From: Piper betle
Lineage: Eukaryota > Streptophyta > Magnoliopsida > Piperales > Piperaceae
Reading direction: 5' to 3'
NCBI GenBank assembly: GCA_033002965.1
Contig: JAURVB010013217.1
Location: 1-64,000 of the forward strand
DNA: 64,000 nt
Made by a program: the position numbers and the translations under genes. Of this stretch, positions 21,145-34,873 are shown one piece after another (positions within the stretch are counted from its first letter, which is position 1; each line of letters opens with the position of its first letter). Under the pieces are notes generated by a model. That model saw only the letters and a program-made list of their open reading frames with translations, made no database searches and was not told where the DNA came from.

Positions 21145-21820
21145 TGTAACATCCTAAAAACTTAGTCTAATAAAAGACCAAAATGAGATGTTAAACATAA
21201 TTTAACTACTAACATACAACTTGGCGGCAACTTAGTGGAAGCAAATTTCAAAAGAATAATAAACATAACCACTCAACAATTAACAACAATCATAAATATA
21301 TACATAAACATAACCACTCAAAAATCAACAGCAATCATAAATACATATATAAACACAATACAATTAATTTCACTTTCTCATTTTCATAACCTAATTACTT
21401 TCATACCCACTTGCGTAGGTTGTCAAAAATCACACATAACACATTCAAAAATAATGTACTTACACTTACACAAAAAGAAAACATACTCATTTTATACAAA
21501 AACAAACATACATACTCATATCCAAAAAACACATCACTCACCAAAATTTTTTCTTTTTTTTGAGAAGGATATGCTTATATCGACATAAAAATGAATATGA
21601 AAAGTCATCACTCATAATACACTTGAAATATGAGAAATCATCACTCGTAAATACAAATACTCGAGATACAAAAGGTCATAAATCATGAATACATAGATAC
21701 TTGAAATATGATAAGTGATTCCATAAAACTTATGAAAAATTCTATAACTATTAACTTTATTTAATAATATTTAAGATTGATTTCGAGACAAAATACCTGA
21801 ATTATTTTTGAGGTGTTACA
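21145..21820 (-). mobile_element. Short solo LTR, 676 bp
   Basis: Plus-strand ends are TGTAACATCC and GAGGTGTTACA. On the minus strand the start is TGTAACACCTC, a common Ty3/gypsy LTR start. Flanks TTGAG (21140-21144) and TTGGG (21821-21825) make a 5-bp target duplication with one transition. No coding sequence inside. A small non-autonomous element is the alternative. Confidence 0.65.
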
Positions 21821-21825
21821 TTGGG

Positions 21826-22818
21826 CACCATGGCCTTGATTTAATTTCCGCATTTTCTTGGTTAATTATTCATTTTTTGCTTGATTTGTCCATGCCCTTG
21901 CAACACACCAAGCAGATTAAACATTAATTCAAATTCTTGTAGAATACTAAAATTAACTAACCCTAAAGAAGAATTAAAATTCCCCTTAACTGAAGAAAAC
22001 TGATTAACACATAATAAAATCTCGTAAAAACCTCGAATACTAGACAAGATTTATAACTTAAAATTAGGAAAATTATAGAAATACATCACAGACTTGTCAG
22101 TGCTTAATACAAATGATACTACTCAAATCCTATTCATGATTATATGAATAGTATGATATGCATGATGACTCGTTATCACAAGGCAAACATCCACATGTAC
22201 ATAATCTAGCCAGCACATAACTTGTTATGCACCCTTTTACACACGAGTTTCTATTAAAATGATCTAAAATTTAAGAGAATGTTTTTGACATTTAATCTAG
22301 CATGCTCATAAAATCTCATGTCAAAATATGGTGGTGATACCCCTTAATTTATTTTATGAAGTTGAGGTTTAAGGTCTGAAATTACCCAAGTTATGCTGTA
22401 TATACTAAGATGACGAATTTTTTATCTATCCAAATTATGTTCAATTGCCCTGAAATTTTAGGCAGTTGTAGGTAACACTAGGAGATATCTAAGTCTATAA
22501 CTTTTCAGTAGAAATTAACTATGTTTGCCCTTTCAACCAAGTTTTTAAATTCATATGACTAATCTGAAAATTTATAAGTCACCCAGTACAGCCTCCAAAG
22601 GTAAATTTAGTTAACTATTCAAATCATCCCAGAATACTCTAAAATTTTAGGATAATATAGTCTACATAAGGTAAGCATGCATGTAAGTTTTCATGTTAAA
22701 ATTCATTCGTTTGCCAAAACCAAGCGATTTGACCCATAAATTCATGCATCTATGACTCAAACAGTAACGTAACTCCACAACCCGGAGTTCCACCCGAAGA
22801 AGTAGGGGCTGCAGTAGC
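21826..22818. other. Unassigned AT-rich region
   Basis: No gene, repeat family or terminal structure recognised in about 1 kb. Confidence 0.3.
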
Positions 22819-22912
22819 TGTAAAACACACGATTCGAGTCAGGGTTTTATATTCAGAACCGGTCGTGTAAAACCCACGATTCGAGTTAGGGTTTTATATT
22901 GAGAACCGGTCG
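22819..22912 (+). repeat. 47-bp tandem duplication of the LTR start
   Basis: Two copies of TGTAAAAC..., CGATTCGAG, GGGTTTTATATT, GAACCGGTCG. The duplicated unit contains the whole terminal hairpin. Confidence 0.9.
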
Positions 22913-25889
22913 GGTCGATCGTTATTTTTCGAGTTGAGTCAGTTTCAGGACACGTGTACCGAGCCGACGCCGGTCGCGTGTATGAGCTATGAGGGTCATG
23001 CGTACCCAAGTATATGATGATAACGTCATGAACATAGCAGAACAGAATGAGTTATCAGATATATAAGAGTATGCCAGTCTTTTTTATTATTTTTATATAT
23101 AGTGGATCGTAAAATTAGTTTTAGGTCGTTTACCGCGTTAGGACGCGTTACGGGCATTTTGGGTGGGTTGATAATTCTAGAGCATATCATTATGATTTTT
23201 GGTGTTGTTTGATTTTATGGGATTTTTCCCAAATTTTTTTGGAATTTTTTACGACTTAAATATTATTTTGACTCGAGTCGGAGACGAGTCAAGTAATATT
23301 TACGACCTTGCCACAACACACCCCGCGCCTTTCTTTCTTCCCCAAACCAAACCCTCGCCCGAGCCGCCCCTGTTCGCGCGCCACCGCCGCCGCTGTTGGC
23401 GCCGCCCGGCCGTCGACCGACGCCGCCCAGCTCGGCGACGACGTCGCCCTGTCGCCCCGACCAGGCCCGGCCACCATCGGGCCGCCGCGACGCCGGAATC
23501 GCCACGCCTAGCGCCGCGGCTGCGTTTGGTCGCGTCGCCGATTCTGTCGCCGGCGACCGTCGCAGCCGTCATCCAATGGTCGCCTCAGCACCACCGACCA
23601 CCCAACGACCCTCCTCGACCGGAACGGAGGCCGTCGCCACCGTGGCCGGCCGGATCTAGCGACCACCATCGCCGCCGGCCTCTGTTTTATGCATTTTCCG
23701 GCGAGCCACCACCTCCGTTGGCCTCATCGACCTTGTAGATGAGTCGGGCTCGCCGAGCCGGTTCCGAGGGTACCCAACACGACCCCTTTCCGACCAGTAG
23801 ACGCCGCCGGCGATTGTCGCCGGAAAACCACCGGAAGTTGCCGGAAAACCGCAAGCCGCTGCCGGAAAACCGCCAGAAAATCGGAATTTCTGGAATTCGC
23901 CGGAATTCACCGGATCTTCCGTGGGGCTCACTCAGTGGTGCCCGATCGAGCTTCGGACGCCGATGAGCGCCGAATTTGAGCTCCGAGACGCGCGACGGAA
24001 CCCTAGCCGTCGCCGATTGCCGACGACGTGAGGTATAATTACCTCCGATTGATTTATTTAAAATTGATGATAATTGTTAGCATAGCATGCTAGGGTTGAT
24101 TAATTATTATGATGAATGTTAAGATTATGAATGAAGTAAACATGTGTATGATGTGATTAATGACTAATTAGGGATGAAATGATAAGTTACATGATGAGAT
24201 TAAGTGTGAATGAAGGTTCAGTGATGTAATGAAGTAGATCAGGTCAGAGCATGATAAGTGACCACGGCATAAGTTATAGACACGTAATAAAATTAGTATG
24301 AATAGGATGAGCTAGGATTAATTAATTTTTATGATTTTCTGATTGTTATGTTGATGGATGCTTGCATTGTGATTTTGATGTTATTGAGTTTGATGCATCA
24401 TTTAGTTAGCGGGCGTTAGTATTTAGTTTTGATGTGTAGGTACGGAGTAGGAGCTCGCCGCCTAGGCGCGATGACACGCTTGGAGCTTCTACCAGGTCCG
24501 TTTAGGACTCGTCTTGTTTTACGTCTTTTCTATTGTATGTTTGATTTTATTATCTGCAGGACGGGTTAAGTGGTGTTTTATTGGATCCCACTTAACTCGG
24601 GCCATTTAATCGAATATTTTCCGGATTAATAACCCCTCGAGGATGAGATCCCTCGAGGATGATTTCGAAAACAAGATCCACCACAAGTTGCCTTCGGGCC
24701 TATTATATGAATCCCTTCCCAGGCCTATATATATAGTAGTTTATCGAGTTTTCTGTGAGACGAGAGATGGAGAAACCGACTGCACGTACCATGCAGAGGA
24801 TGCCGTGACAGTCAAAGCGGGCTCTGGATTAGTGCCAGCGGACTGTTCCATTCCCGAGGGATCCTGACAACTCCGCGTTTGAGTTCCTCACACCCGGAGA
24901 ACGTGGAGGTTTACGGGTACTGTTTAGTACAGCGCATGTCCGGACTTGTGGTTCAAAGGGTACTAAAGGCGACTGCCTGAGAGTACTCGGCCTTCGTGCT
25001 CAAGGCCAGGAGAAATATGGAGGTAAGGAGAGGGCTTAGGATAAAGTTTCACGAGAAGTACTGAAAAAGAAGTGCTGAGAGTAGCACAGTACCAGACAGA
25101 GCAGTAAGTTCGGGATGCTACCGGGTCTGCAGCCCAGTGGCTCCTCAGTAGTGCCCTTCAGAGTGTTCACGTGGAGTATGATGTTTTCTTTCATATGAGA
25201 GTTTGCTCTCATAGCCAGCTTGTTATAGTTATTTTATTTTCCGGACCAGTAACACTTGTTACTGACGTGTTTTTATACTATATGTAGGTAATAATCACGA
25301 GTTGGAGGAGCCAGCTTGGACGGAGGAGCAATGAGGTCTTGTACACACACATGTTAGATTTCTGAATGTTTAATATTGTATTATTATGTTATTATATTGT
25401 GAATGACATGATTAAATGTTTGAGCATGATGATATGATGTGAATGAAATGCTAAGACACGATAACAGAATGCAACATATGATCAGAGTTGAGCAGTGGAA
25501 GCGTAGTGGGTTGAGACCCAAGCTTCAGAATGAATTCATAATATGTTAGATTTTGTGTGAATGAAATCATGGATGCATGTGTATATATATTATATATATA
25601 TATATATTATTTTGACAGGGTGGGCCCATAATTGCACTTTTAGGGGAGACCCTGACGGTTTTATTTCAGGATTTTTACCGTAATTGTAATGATGTGAAAA
25701 TTGGTTGCATGTCATCCATGTAGTATCATGTTAGGGTTTTATGAATTTATCCATGCATGACAAGTCGTATCTACATCTTAAGACGCCGAGATTAGATCCG
25801 TATGAGTTAGGTTCGGGTTAGCCGACCTAACCGGGGCTGGTAACATGCCGGTTCGGTTCACGAGTGTGAACCGGATTTGGGGTGTTACA
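22819..25889 (+). mobile_element. Family-A LTR L2
   Basis: Runs from TGTAAAAC to GGGGTGTTACA with the family-A order: hairpin module 23268-23292, C-rich block about 23300-24032, donor-like GAG|GTATAA at 24033, acceptor-like TGTAG at 24439, and the conserved segment near 24830-25000. Its first 47 bp are present twice in tandem (starts at 22819 and 22866). It joins directly to a second LTR at 25890. No target duplication was found. Confidence 0.88.
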
Positions 25890-28017
25890 GGTCGGTTCAA
25901 CCATTATTTTCGAGTCGAGTCAGTTTCAGAACACGTGTACTGAGACGACGCCGGTCTCGTGTAGGAGCCATGAGGGTCATGTGTACCCAAGTATATAATG
26001 ATAACGTCATGAACACAGCAGAAAAGAATGAGTTATCAGAATATATGAGAGTATGCAGTTCATTTTTTTATTATGATATATAATGGATCGTAGAATTAGT
26101 TTTAAGCCGTTTACAGCGTTAGGATGCGTTACGGGCATTTTGGGTGGGTTGATAGTTCTAGAGCATATCATTATAATTTTTTGTGTTGTTTGCTTTTATG
26201 GGATTTTTCCCAAATTTTTTTGGAATTTTTTTACGACTTAAATATTATTTTTGACTCGAGTCGGAGATGAATCAAGTAATATTTATGACTTTGCCACCAC
26301 ACACCCTCGCGCCCTTCTTTTCTTCCCCAAACCCTTGCCCGACGCAGCCCGTTGTGCATGTCGCTGCCGCCGCTGCTGGCGTGTCCGGCTGCCGATCGTC
26401 GCCGCCTAGCCCAGCGATGACGTCGTTGTGCTGCCCCGACCAAGTCTGGCCCCCATGGGGCCGTCGCGACGCCCCGCCCGCGTTGCACGTCCGTCGCCAA
26501 TTCCGCCATCGGCGACCAGCCCCGTCGTGATCGGTCGGTCGCCTCAGCACCCTCAGCCCTCCAGCCACCTTCCCCGACCGAAACGGAGGCCATCGCCACC
26601 CTAGCCAACCGGATCTAGCCACCCATCGCCGCCGGCCCTGTTTATGTATTTTCCTGCAAGCTGCCACCTCCATTGGCTGCATCGACCTCATAGATGAGTC
26701 GGGCTCGCTGAGCCGGTTCCAAGGGTACCCAACACGACCACTTTCTGGCCAGTAGACGCCGCCGGTGACTGTTGCCGAAAAACCGCCGAAAGCTGTCGAA
26801 AAGCAGCCGAAAACTGTCAGAAAACCGGAATTTCTGGAATTCGCCAAATCTTCCGCGAAGCTCTTCTAGTCGATCCCGATCGAACGTCGGACGCTAAGGA
26901 GCGCCGAATTCGAGCTCCGAGATGCGCGACGGAACCCTAGCCGTCACCGATTGCCGACGACGTGAGGTATAATTACCTCCGATTTGATTATTTAAAATTG
27001 ATGATGATTGTTAGCACATCATGGAAGGCTTGATTTATGATGTGATTGATAGCGCATCGAGGTTAAGTGATCTAATGAAGTAAGTAAATTGAGCATGATA
27101 ATCGTGTATGATGTAACTTAGGAAAAATACAATAAAATTGTCATGAATAGGATGAGTTAGAGTTATTTTCATATTTATGGTTATTTGACGGTTGATGATT
27201 TTGTGTTTAATTGTGTTGAGTTTGATGCATCATTTAGTTAGCGGGTGTTAGTATTTAGTTTTGATGTGTAGGTACGGAGTAGGAGCTCGCCGCCTAGGCG
27301 CGATGACACGCTCTGAGCTTCTACCAGGTCCGTTTAGGACTCGACTCTATTTTACGTCTTTCTATTGTATGTTTATCTTATCATTTGCAGGACAGGTTAA
27401 GTGGCGTTTTATTGGATCCCACTTAACTCGGGCCATCTAGCCGAACAGATTTCCGATTAATAACCCCTCGAGGATGAGATCCCTCGAGGATGATTTCGAA
27501 AACAAGATCCACCACAAGTTGCCTTCGGGCCTATTATATAAATCTCTACCCAGCCCTATATATATGTAGTTTTTGCGTTTTCAGTGAGACGAGAGATAGA
27601 GAAACTGACTGCACGTACCATGAGCGGATGCCGTGACAGTCAAAGCAGGCTCTGGATTAGTGCCAGCGGACTGTTCCATTCTCGAGGGATCCTGACAACT
27701 CCGCGTTTGAGTTCTTCACACCCGAAGAACGTGGAGGTTAACAGGTACTGTTTAGTACAGCGCATGTCCGGACTTGTGGTTCAAAGGGTACTAAAGGCGA
27801 CTGCCTGAGAGTACTCGGCCTTCGTGCCCAAGGCCAGGAGAAATATGGAGGTAAGGAGAGGGCTTAGGACAAAATTTCAAGAGAAGTACTGAAAGAAGTG
27901 CCGAGAGCGGCACAGTACCAGCAGCAGATCAGTACAGTTCGGGAAGCTATTGGGTCTACAGCCCAATGGCTCCTCAGTAGTGCCCTTCAAAGTGTTCGGG
28001 AAGCTACTGGGTCCAGG
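25890..28017 (+). mobile_element. Family-A LTR L2b, truncated at both ends
   Basis: Begins at GTCGGTTCAACC, equal to about position 45 of the LTR, immediately after the end of L2. It shows the hairpin module (26251-26275, one arm mutated), C-rich block 26280-26966, donor-like GTATAA at 26967, acceptor-like TGTAG at 27271, and the conserved segment 27620-27810. Homology stops near 28000, where a short word (GTTCGGGAAGCTA) is repeated at 27937 and about 27993. This head-to-tail LTR pair probably arose by unequal exchange. Confidence 0.8.
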
Positions 28018-28158
28018 TAAACCCATTATGTGAAATAGAATAAAGAATAAAAGGTAGAAATATTTCATGATCCTAATGATTGATTCAGGAAAAGGAGATT
28101 GCCCTTTTTTATTATTCTATGTAATACGTTCTTAATGGAATCTTAATGCGATGTGAAT
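28018..28158. other. Short unassigned segment
   Basis: Follows the truncated LTR L2b. Nothing recognised. Confidence 0.25.
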
Positions 28159-28491
28159 TCATGCAGACACATTCATGCACCAATCCCGCTTTCTTGTCTG
28201 AAAGGGTAGTTCGGGATGGTTTGTAAATTTCGAAATTGTCGCAGATATAAGTTCTATCATAAAGAATAACAAAAATGCGTGAGAAATTAAAAGAAAAGAG
28301 GAGAGAGGATGAATACTTGTGGGAAAATTGAAGATGACGGGGAAACCCACTTGGAGGGGATTTGGAGCATGGATTTGAGTTGGGGAGGCGTGTGAATGGT
28401 CAGTGATGGGTGGAGGAGGGTTTGGAGTGGAGAAGTGGAGGGGATAAAATGGTAGTGCAGGAAATGAAGAAAGGGCTCCGTTTGAGGCCAT
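28159..28491 (-). CDS. Possible first-exon fragment with transit-peptide-like start
   Basis: A minus-strand frame starts MASNGALSSFPALPFY and is rich in Ser, Pro, Thr and His with few acidic residues, as in plastid transit peptides. Upstream on the minus strand (28500-28730) lie two short near-repeats that include CCGTAGTGACGGG-like words and a possible TATA-like stretch. No recognised mature protein follows, and the second half of the frame looks intronic. Low confidence: it may be chance. Confidence 0.2.
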   Translation of the reverse strand: MASNGALSSFPALPFYPLHFSTPNPPPPITDHSHASPTQIHAPNPLQVGFPVIFNFPTSIHPLSSFLLISHAFLLFFMIELISATISKFTNHPELPFQTRKRDWCMNVSA

Positions 28492-28739
28492 ATTATAAAC
28501 TGCTGTCGAGGGTCAGTGTTGTGGCCTCGCTTGTAACCGTCACGGCTCTGGTATTTTTGAATTGAGCGGCACTGTTCGTGTGAGTGCCATCGCGTCACCC
28601 ACTTGAGCACTCCAAAGAAAGCAATCTTACGGCCCCTGGACCCGTCACTACGGTGTTGGGAAAACCCTCTCAGTGAAGCAAACGCTCTAATTGAGTGTTT
28701 CGGCACCTGGAACTCAGCACCACGGCGTTGGGAACTATA

Positions 28740-30930
28740 AAAAGCTGCATAATGAGGTTTTACTTAGGGTTTGGAGGGATGATCTGACTAGGCTATAAGT
28801 AGGCTGTTTCTTGGGTTGAACAAGGGCTATCAAGTAACTCCGTGTATGTCATGCAACTAAAATACTAAAAACATGTGGCCCTTGTAGAAAGTCACTCCTA
28901 AGCTGCTGACTACCGAACATCACAAAATATAAAAAAGGTATTAGATAACAGTTGGGGCTTGGCCAAACAACATAATCCATAAAACTAAGGGTTGCGGGAA
29001 GCCAGAACCTGAACCGACCAAGCTAGAAATTCAATTTCGTTCCAAAATAGTTTTGTCTGATTTTTAGTACAGACCATCATCAAATCGATATGTATATTGA
29101 TATTTTTATTTGACACCAAACCAACCAAATTTTTCAAAAAGCATTTCCAAAATTTATATTTTAGGGTAATTATGAGGAAGCAATAAAATTTTTATGATTA
29201 AATTTTATTTGTGTAACATGATATATTAATTTATGACTACATGTTAAATAAATGGTTAAGATCATTAAAATAATGATATCATTTTATTTTAATAATTTAA
29301 AAATATATTTTTTATATTTAATGATGTATCAAAATATTTTTGTCCAGTTCGATTTTAAAAATAATTTAATTTGGGTTGGGTTAGGAAATCCAGCTGTTGA
29401 GTGAAATTGGTTAATTTGATTTACCTCGGTTCAGAACGGAACTAATCCAATGCTACATATTTTATCGTGTAATATGGGCCCACATTTTTTTTAAGCAAAT
29501 AATAAAATAACGTGGGAACAGCCCAGAGAGCTGCTGCAGCTCCCTGGCCGAAGCTGCGAGGAGCGGACGTTGCAGCTGGAAGAAAAAAGATGCCGGGAGA
29601 GGAAGAAGAGAAAATGAAGAAGAGCCCTGCGTAGGCAAGAGCCGCCGGCGGTGTCTTGCTGGATTCATCCCGGCGGATTCCTCCCCGTCTTGCCCCATAC
29701 CCGTTCCCACAGGCCGGAGCCGCTGCCGAAGCCTACCGGCGAAGAGAAGTGCTAAAGTTTTTTGGTTTTGCAGGTTTTCCGGCCAGTTTTCCGACATGTT
29801 TCCCTGCCAACCAAGGTGATCCCCTGACGCCTTGCGGCACCCAACGTGTAGCCCACCACGCCGACTATTAGTCCAAGTCCATTCCCCCTGCCGTAGAGCC
29901 TTGCCCTCATCGAAAACTGCCCAGAAACAGACTCATCGACACGAGAGAGGAAGAAAACCGCAGCAGGAGTTGTCGAAGTCTTTTCCAGCAGATCAGCGCC
30001 ACCCTCCGCCAAAGTTTGACTTCCAAAAGCTTTCTCTCAACACGGAGATCAAAGCCAGCCCGTACCCCACTGTCTACATCATCGGAATCCGCTGCCAAAG
30101 ATCCGGCGATAACAGCCGATTCTGAGACTTTCCAGAAAAATCACGGCCGGTCTATACCTTCTCCGGCAACCGGACTACTGCCACTAGATTCCTCTTGCCA
30201 AACCCTATCGATATAGGTGGTCGCCGGAGTCCACTGCGAGCCCTAACGCTGTCACCTGAGCCAAAGCCGCCGCCGGTTGCACCACGGTGCATTCGGGGCC
30301 ACGGACCATTCTGGCTTGACCGCGTCCTCCTGCCTGATCGGGCTGAGTTCTGCTGACCGTGTGTCTACGCCGCGGGTTTGCGACTATCTTGCCTTTGGCC
30401 CACAGCAAGCCGGGCCCTGCCGGGCGCACTTCGTTTGTGCCCAGACGTTGCATACAATGTTCACCCGTTCTGACCCATTTTCTCTCTGAACCGACCCGTC
30501 CACTCCAATTCACCCCAAAGCGTTCCGAAATTTATTTGAAGGCCTTCCCGAGCTCCGTTTCTCATGAAATTCAGCACCCCACTATTATTCGACATTGCGG
30601 ATGCATTGCTGAGGTTTATTTTATTATTTGAAGATCAAATGAAGTATATATTCAGGCTACTCACATTTAGGCACACATTTTAGGCAAAGATATTCTCTAT
30701 TTAAACCAAGCAAAATAGTGAATTTGTGGGACAAAATTACCATTGATTAACTTAGGGATTTACATTAGACCCTAAGGAACTAGATAAAAACTAACTTATC
30801 TCATTGATTTATCTATGTTTGATTTCTGCATGACCTAGTTTGCATGGCAAAGGCGCTTTATTTCCACGAACTCTTATGATCCGACGTAACACCTAGGTGT
30901 GCACGAATCCAAGCTGAAACATATTGGCGA
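28740..30930. other. Unassigned region with GC-rich island
   Basis: 28.74-29.46 kb is AT-rich without recognised features. 29.5-30.5 kb is GC-rich with several overlapping short frames on both strands, typical of composition. No domain was recognised. The GC island resembles the C-rich blocks of the LTRs in character, but no hairpin module was found next to it. Confidence 0.25.
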
Positions 30931-30935
30931 TTACA

Positions 30936-32300
30936 CTAGGGACCATCAAGAATTAGCAGTGTCGTGTGAAGAACACGTGCAAGGGAGACACCATCGTGCC
31001 CGAGACATGAAATGCATCGCGTGAAAGAGATCTTAGTGAAGGAGTACCATCCTCTAACCCTGCAATATCGAACCCATAGACTATCAACCCCAACCACAAC
31101 TACAGAAGCGCAAGCTATGGAAGAGACCCTCCATGCTAGAATACAACAACATGAAGTTATACTGGCTGATGCACTTGCCTTGAACATGCCTATACCACAA
31201 TCGGGAGTTTGTCAAGACCTGAAGATGTCATCCTACCAAATGTGCAGAGTCTTGATGAAGCGGACCAGCATCCACTGAAGGTCAAACTGGTGTTTTTGGA
31301 TATCCAGCCAACACGTCAAGCTACAACGTTGTTGAAGATGCTTTCGGCAATTGTACAAGCAAGCTCGCAATTGACCAACACCCCTTTGGTGCATAACATA
31401 CTTCTCATACTTTAGGAACAATACATGAAACACCTCTTGTTGACCCATCGCCATATGTACCAACTTGGACACCAAGCTATCCCTTGTTGCAGTCGAGTAG
31501 GACTCAGCATAGCCCACTTCCACATCCAAGTTGGCTGTCTACAGCCTCCTTACTATCCACCTCCACATCCCTACCAGTCATACAGCCCAGCATACCCTCA
31601 ACCACTAGTCTCCATGGCATGTCCTCCACCAATTACCACAACGATGCCAGTCTCATCGATGCCACAAGTGATGCCAATGTCTCAACTGCCAGTTTCCACC
31701 ATGGTCCTTCCAACAGCAAGTCATCCTATACCTGAACCGCAACCATGTCCACCAGCTATTCAAGTTAGACCAGCAACACCAATTTTACCTGTCCAAGACG
31801 CTTGATATGATGAATTGAAGGCTGCTATGGATGCACACAGCTGCATTGATAGTTGCATTTATTGCAAACAAAAAGAATGAGACAGGTGAAGAAGTGAAGC
31901 GACTCCACCCCCTAGCCAATGAAGTATACTCGAGCCCTTGCCAGAAAAGTACAAACGCCCAACTTTTACAAAGTTTGATGGCAAAGGCAATTCCAATGGA
32001 CCAATTTACAATTTTCGAGATTGAGTGTGGATCTATTTTAGCTAATGGGAAGCTAAAGCTCCAACAATTTCTAGTCTCACTTAGTGGGGCATGCACTAAG
32101 ATGGTTCAACAACTTCCCAGCTGGTTCAATGGAGACTTGGGAGAAGCTCATCTCGTAGTTCACCACACACTTTCAGTCTATGGAGATTTCTATGAAGACG
32201 GGGCATTTAAAGCAATGTCGAAGAGACCAAGGTGCATCTTTCGCTAGCTATGTGAAGAGGTTCTGGTCGCTTTCCTCATAAATGAAGGAGACTCCATATA
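30936..32300 (+). pseudogene. Degraded Ty3/gypsy gag fragment
   Basis: A plus-strand reading shifts frame several times. Near 31080-31210 it gives TTTTEAQAMEETL and ILADALALNMPIP. 31540-31800 is proline-rich. Near 31930-32010 it gives EPLPEKYKRPTFTKFDGKGN, the conserved entry of plant Ty3/gypsy gag domains. Frameshifts and stops make it non-functional. Pol does not follow, because the split LTR D starts at 32308. Confidence 0.55.
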
Positions 32301-32307
32301 TCAAAGA

Positions 32308-34873
32308 TGTGACACCCCAATTTCGGTTAACCTAAGAACCAGATCATAAATGTCGTGATCGAGTTGAGTCATGTCTAAAGCAGGTAGTCTATAGAACTTG
32401 AACAATAATATAGATTGAAATAGCCCGCTTAGCGTCAAGAGAATGGAAGATATCACTAAATACGCATAAAAAATACATCAATTATAAGTAAAAGATGTAA
32501 AAGAAAATGATTGTGTTGAGCTCACATGTGTGCAGCGTTAATCTGTTATCCCACTAAAGCCGACTCAAGACCATGAAACCTATATATATAATATGAAAAA
32601 TGTCAGTAATGAGTGTTACTAATCCAGAAATAACTAATAGTCAAACTCGCATAGGTGAGCTGACCCTCCTTGTAAGTAAAAACATTTATATACATGGTCA
32701 CTGAATCCCTCATAAGGGTGTTAAATATGAGTCATTGACCTCGCGTGATAACATCCCCTTTCTATCTCATCTCACACTTCATCAACTTTAAAAACTATCC
32801 CTTGTGCAGGAACATCACTTTTTTTCTTTCAGCCCCTACATCCTTTTATCACTCCTAGCCCTGAGTATAAAGGCCGAGTACTCTTAGGCATACGTTTTCA
32901 GTACCTTGGAAACCACAAGTCTAAACATGCGCTACATTGTAGTATCTGTAAACCTTTATACTTCTTCAGGATTGAGGAACTCAAAGGTGAAGTTGTCAGG
33001 ATCCCTTGGGAATTGAATGGATGCTCACCAAATCCATAGCCCACTTTGACTAACACGCGTCCCTATCTCAAGACAGAGTAATTGGATTTCTCTTATATCA
33101 CATCTCACTAGAAAACTCGAGAAAATAATATATAGGTCTGGGAAGGGATTTATATTATAAACTAGAAGGCAACGTCGATCTTGTTTTTCAAAATCATACT
33201 CAAGGGGGTCTCATGCTCGAGGGCTATTAATTACGAAAATAAAATATGTCTAAATAGCCCATGTTAAATGAGATCTAATAAAATAACCACTTAACATGTC
33301 CTGCGATATGGAAATCAAATCTGCAATAAAGTATAGCAATAAGAAAGTGAGAAAAGTCCTAATGGACCTGTGGTCCAAGCTCCAAGCATGGTGTCTCCTC
33401 TACAGGCGAGCTCGGACTCCGAAACCTATATTAAAGCCCACTACTAAGTAAAATACTAACATCTATATATCATGCATGCTCTTGATATGTGCTGACATCA
33501 TGAATACATCCTAATAAAGAAAACTGCTAAATAAACTTACAACTAAACGTACAACACACATATCGAGACATAATAAAAGAAATAACTAATAACAAATAAT
33601 AAATAAATAAATACATAATCTCATGAATAAATAGATAAATAATAAATACATGGAAATAATCTATACTCTAATCATAAAATAATAATAACATATACTATAT
33701 AAATACATGGCTAAGCACAAGTAAATATCACATATACTCATGTTAGTAAACATGTAAATATAATTAAATAAATAAATACATATTCATTTAATAAATAAAT
33801 AAACACTTAGTTAATTTTAATTAGTCATTAATAATAATAATATCATAGTCATCATAATTATCCAATTCAAAATACTCAATTGAATACAAACAAATAATAA
33901 CATGCATGCAACAAACAAATATATAAATATATATATATATATAGACAATTTAATAAATATGAATAAGAGTAATATTAATAAGAAAATATATCAATATAAT
34001 AATAAATCATAACATCAAAATATACTAAATAATATGAATATGGATTTAATTTGACTTACGGGTTCTCGAATTACCGAAAACTTTTGAAGAAAGTCGAAAA
34101 TGTGCTGAACCAGGTTAACTCACTAAACCAAACCAGGTTGATAGGGTTAACTTAGTATGGATCAAATAAACTGGTAGGCTCAGTCAGCTAGGCTGGTTTG
34201 GACTCTTGGACAAAAACACGGACACGGGTAAGCAGGTAGAAACGAACGGGCAAATAGGACTCGGCCTGGCAGACGTGAACATGGGCAAGCAGACACGAAC
34301 GAGGGTTAATGGGTCCAACTGGGCGGGTGGCGCCCGTCGCCTAAAATTGCAAGGGTCGCCGCCGGTTGGGATCGACAACCCTAGTGATGAAGAAGATGAT
34401 GGTGGTGGCAATCGGTAGAGACTGATTGCTCGCTAGTCAAGAAACGGCAGAAATTGCCATGGGTGCGGGTGCAATGGCAGCGTCATGGGTGGTCTAAAAA
34501 TAAAGATATCGATGAAGGTAATTTATCTGGGTGGTGAACTTGCTGGAGGTGGCTCGTCGGAACCAAAAAATAGCTCAAAAGGGTGGGAGTGGCAGTGGAA
34601 ACTGGCTACAAAAACTCTGACACTGGTGGTGACTGCGGCAACGTCGGTGGTGGTGAGGTGTATGGATCGATAGCCGGCCTCGAGGCAGACCTGGTGGTAC
34701 CAGTCCAACGGGCGAGGACAAGCCCGAGACTACCTGTGCAATGGCGCTAGGGGTGTAAACTCTAAAAATAGTGGAAAATCTCTATAAAATAAAATGGTGA
34801 AGCTAGGGCTTATGTGGACGGCTTAGTTCTCGCCACATGGCATCATCTGAATGTCCAATAGCTTGTGGCCTAG
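32308..34873 (-). mobile_element. LTR D, distal part (split by element A1)
   Basis: Low-coordinate end TGTGACACCCC corresponds to the family-A LTR end TGTAACACCCC. Diverged family-A text follows (CAGTAATGAGTGTTAC, GAGCTGACCCTCC, GTACCTTGGAAACCACAAGT). The sequence stops being LTR-like at 34873, exactly at the left target duplication of A1. The rest of the same LTR appears to lie at 56209-56763. Together they give about 3.1 kb, the size of a family-A LTR. This is inferred from orientation, size and the A1 target duplication. Confidence 0.7.
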
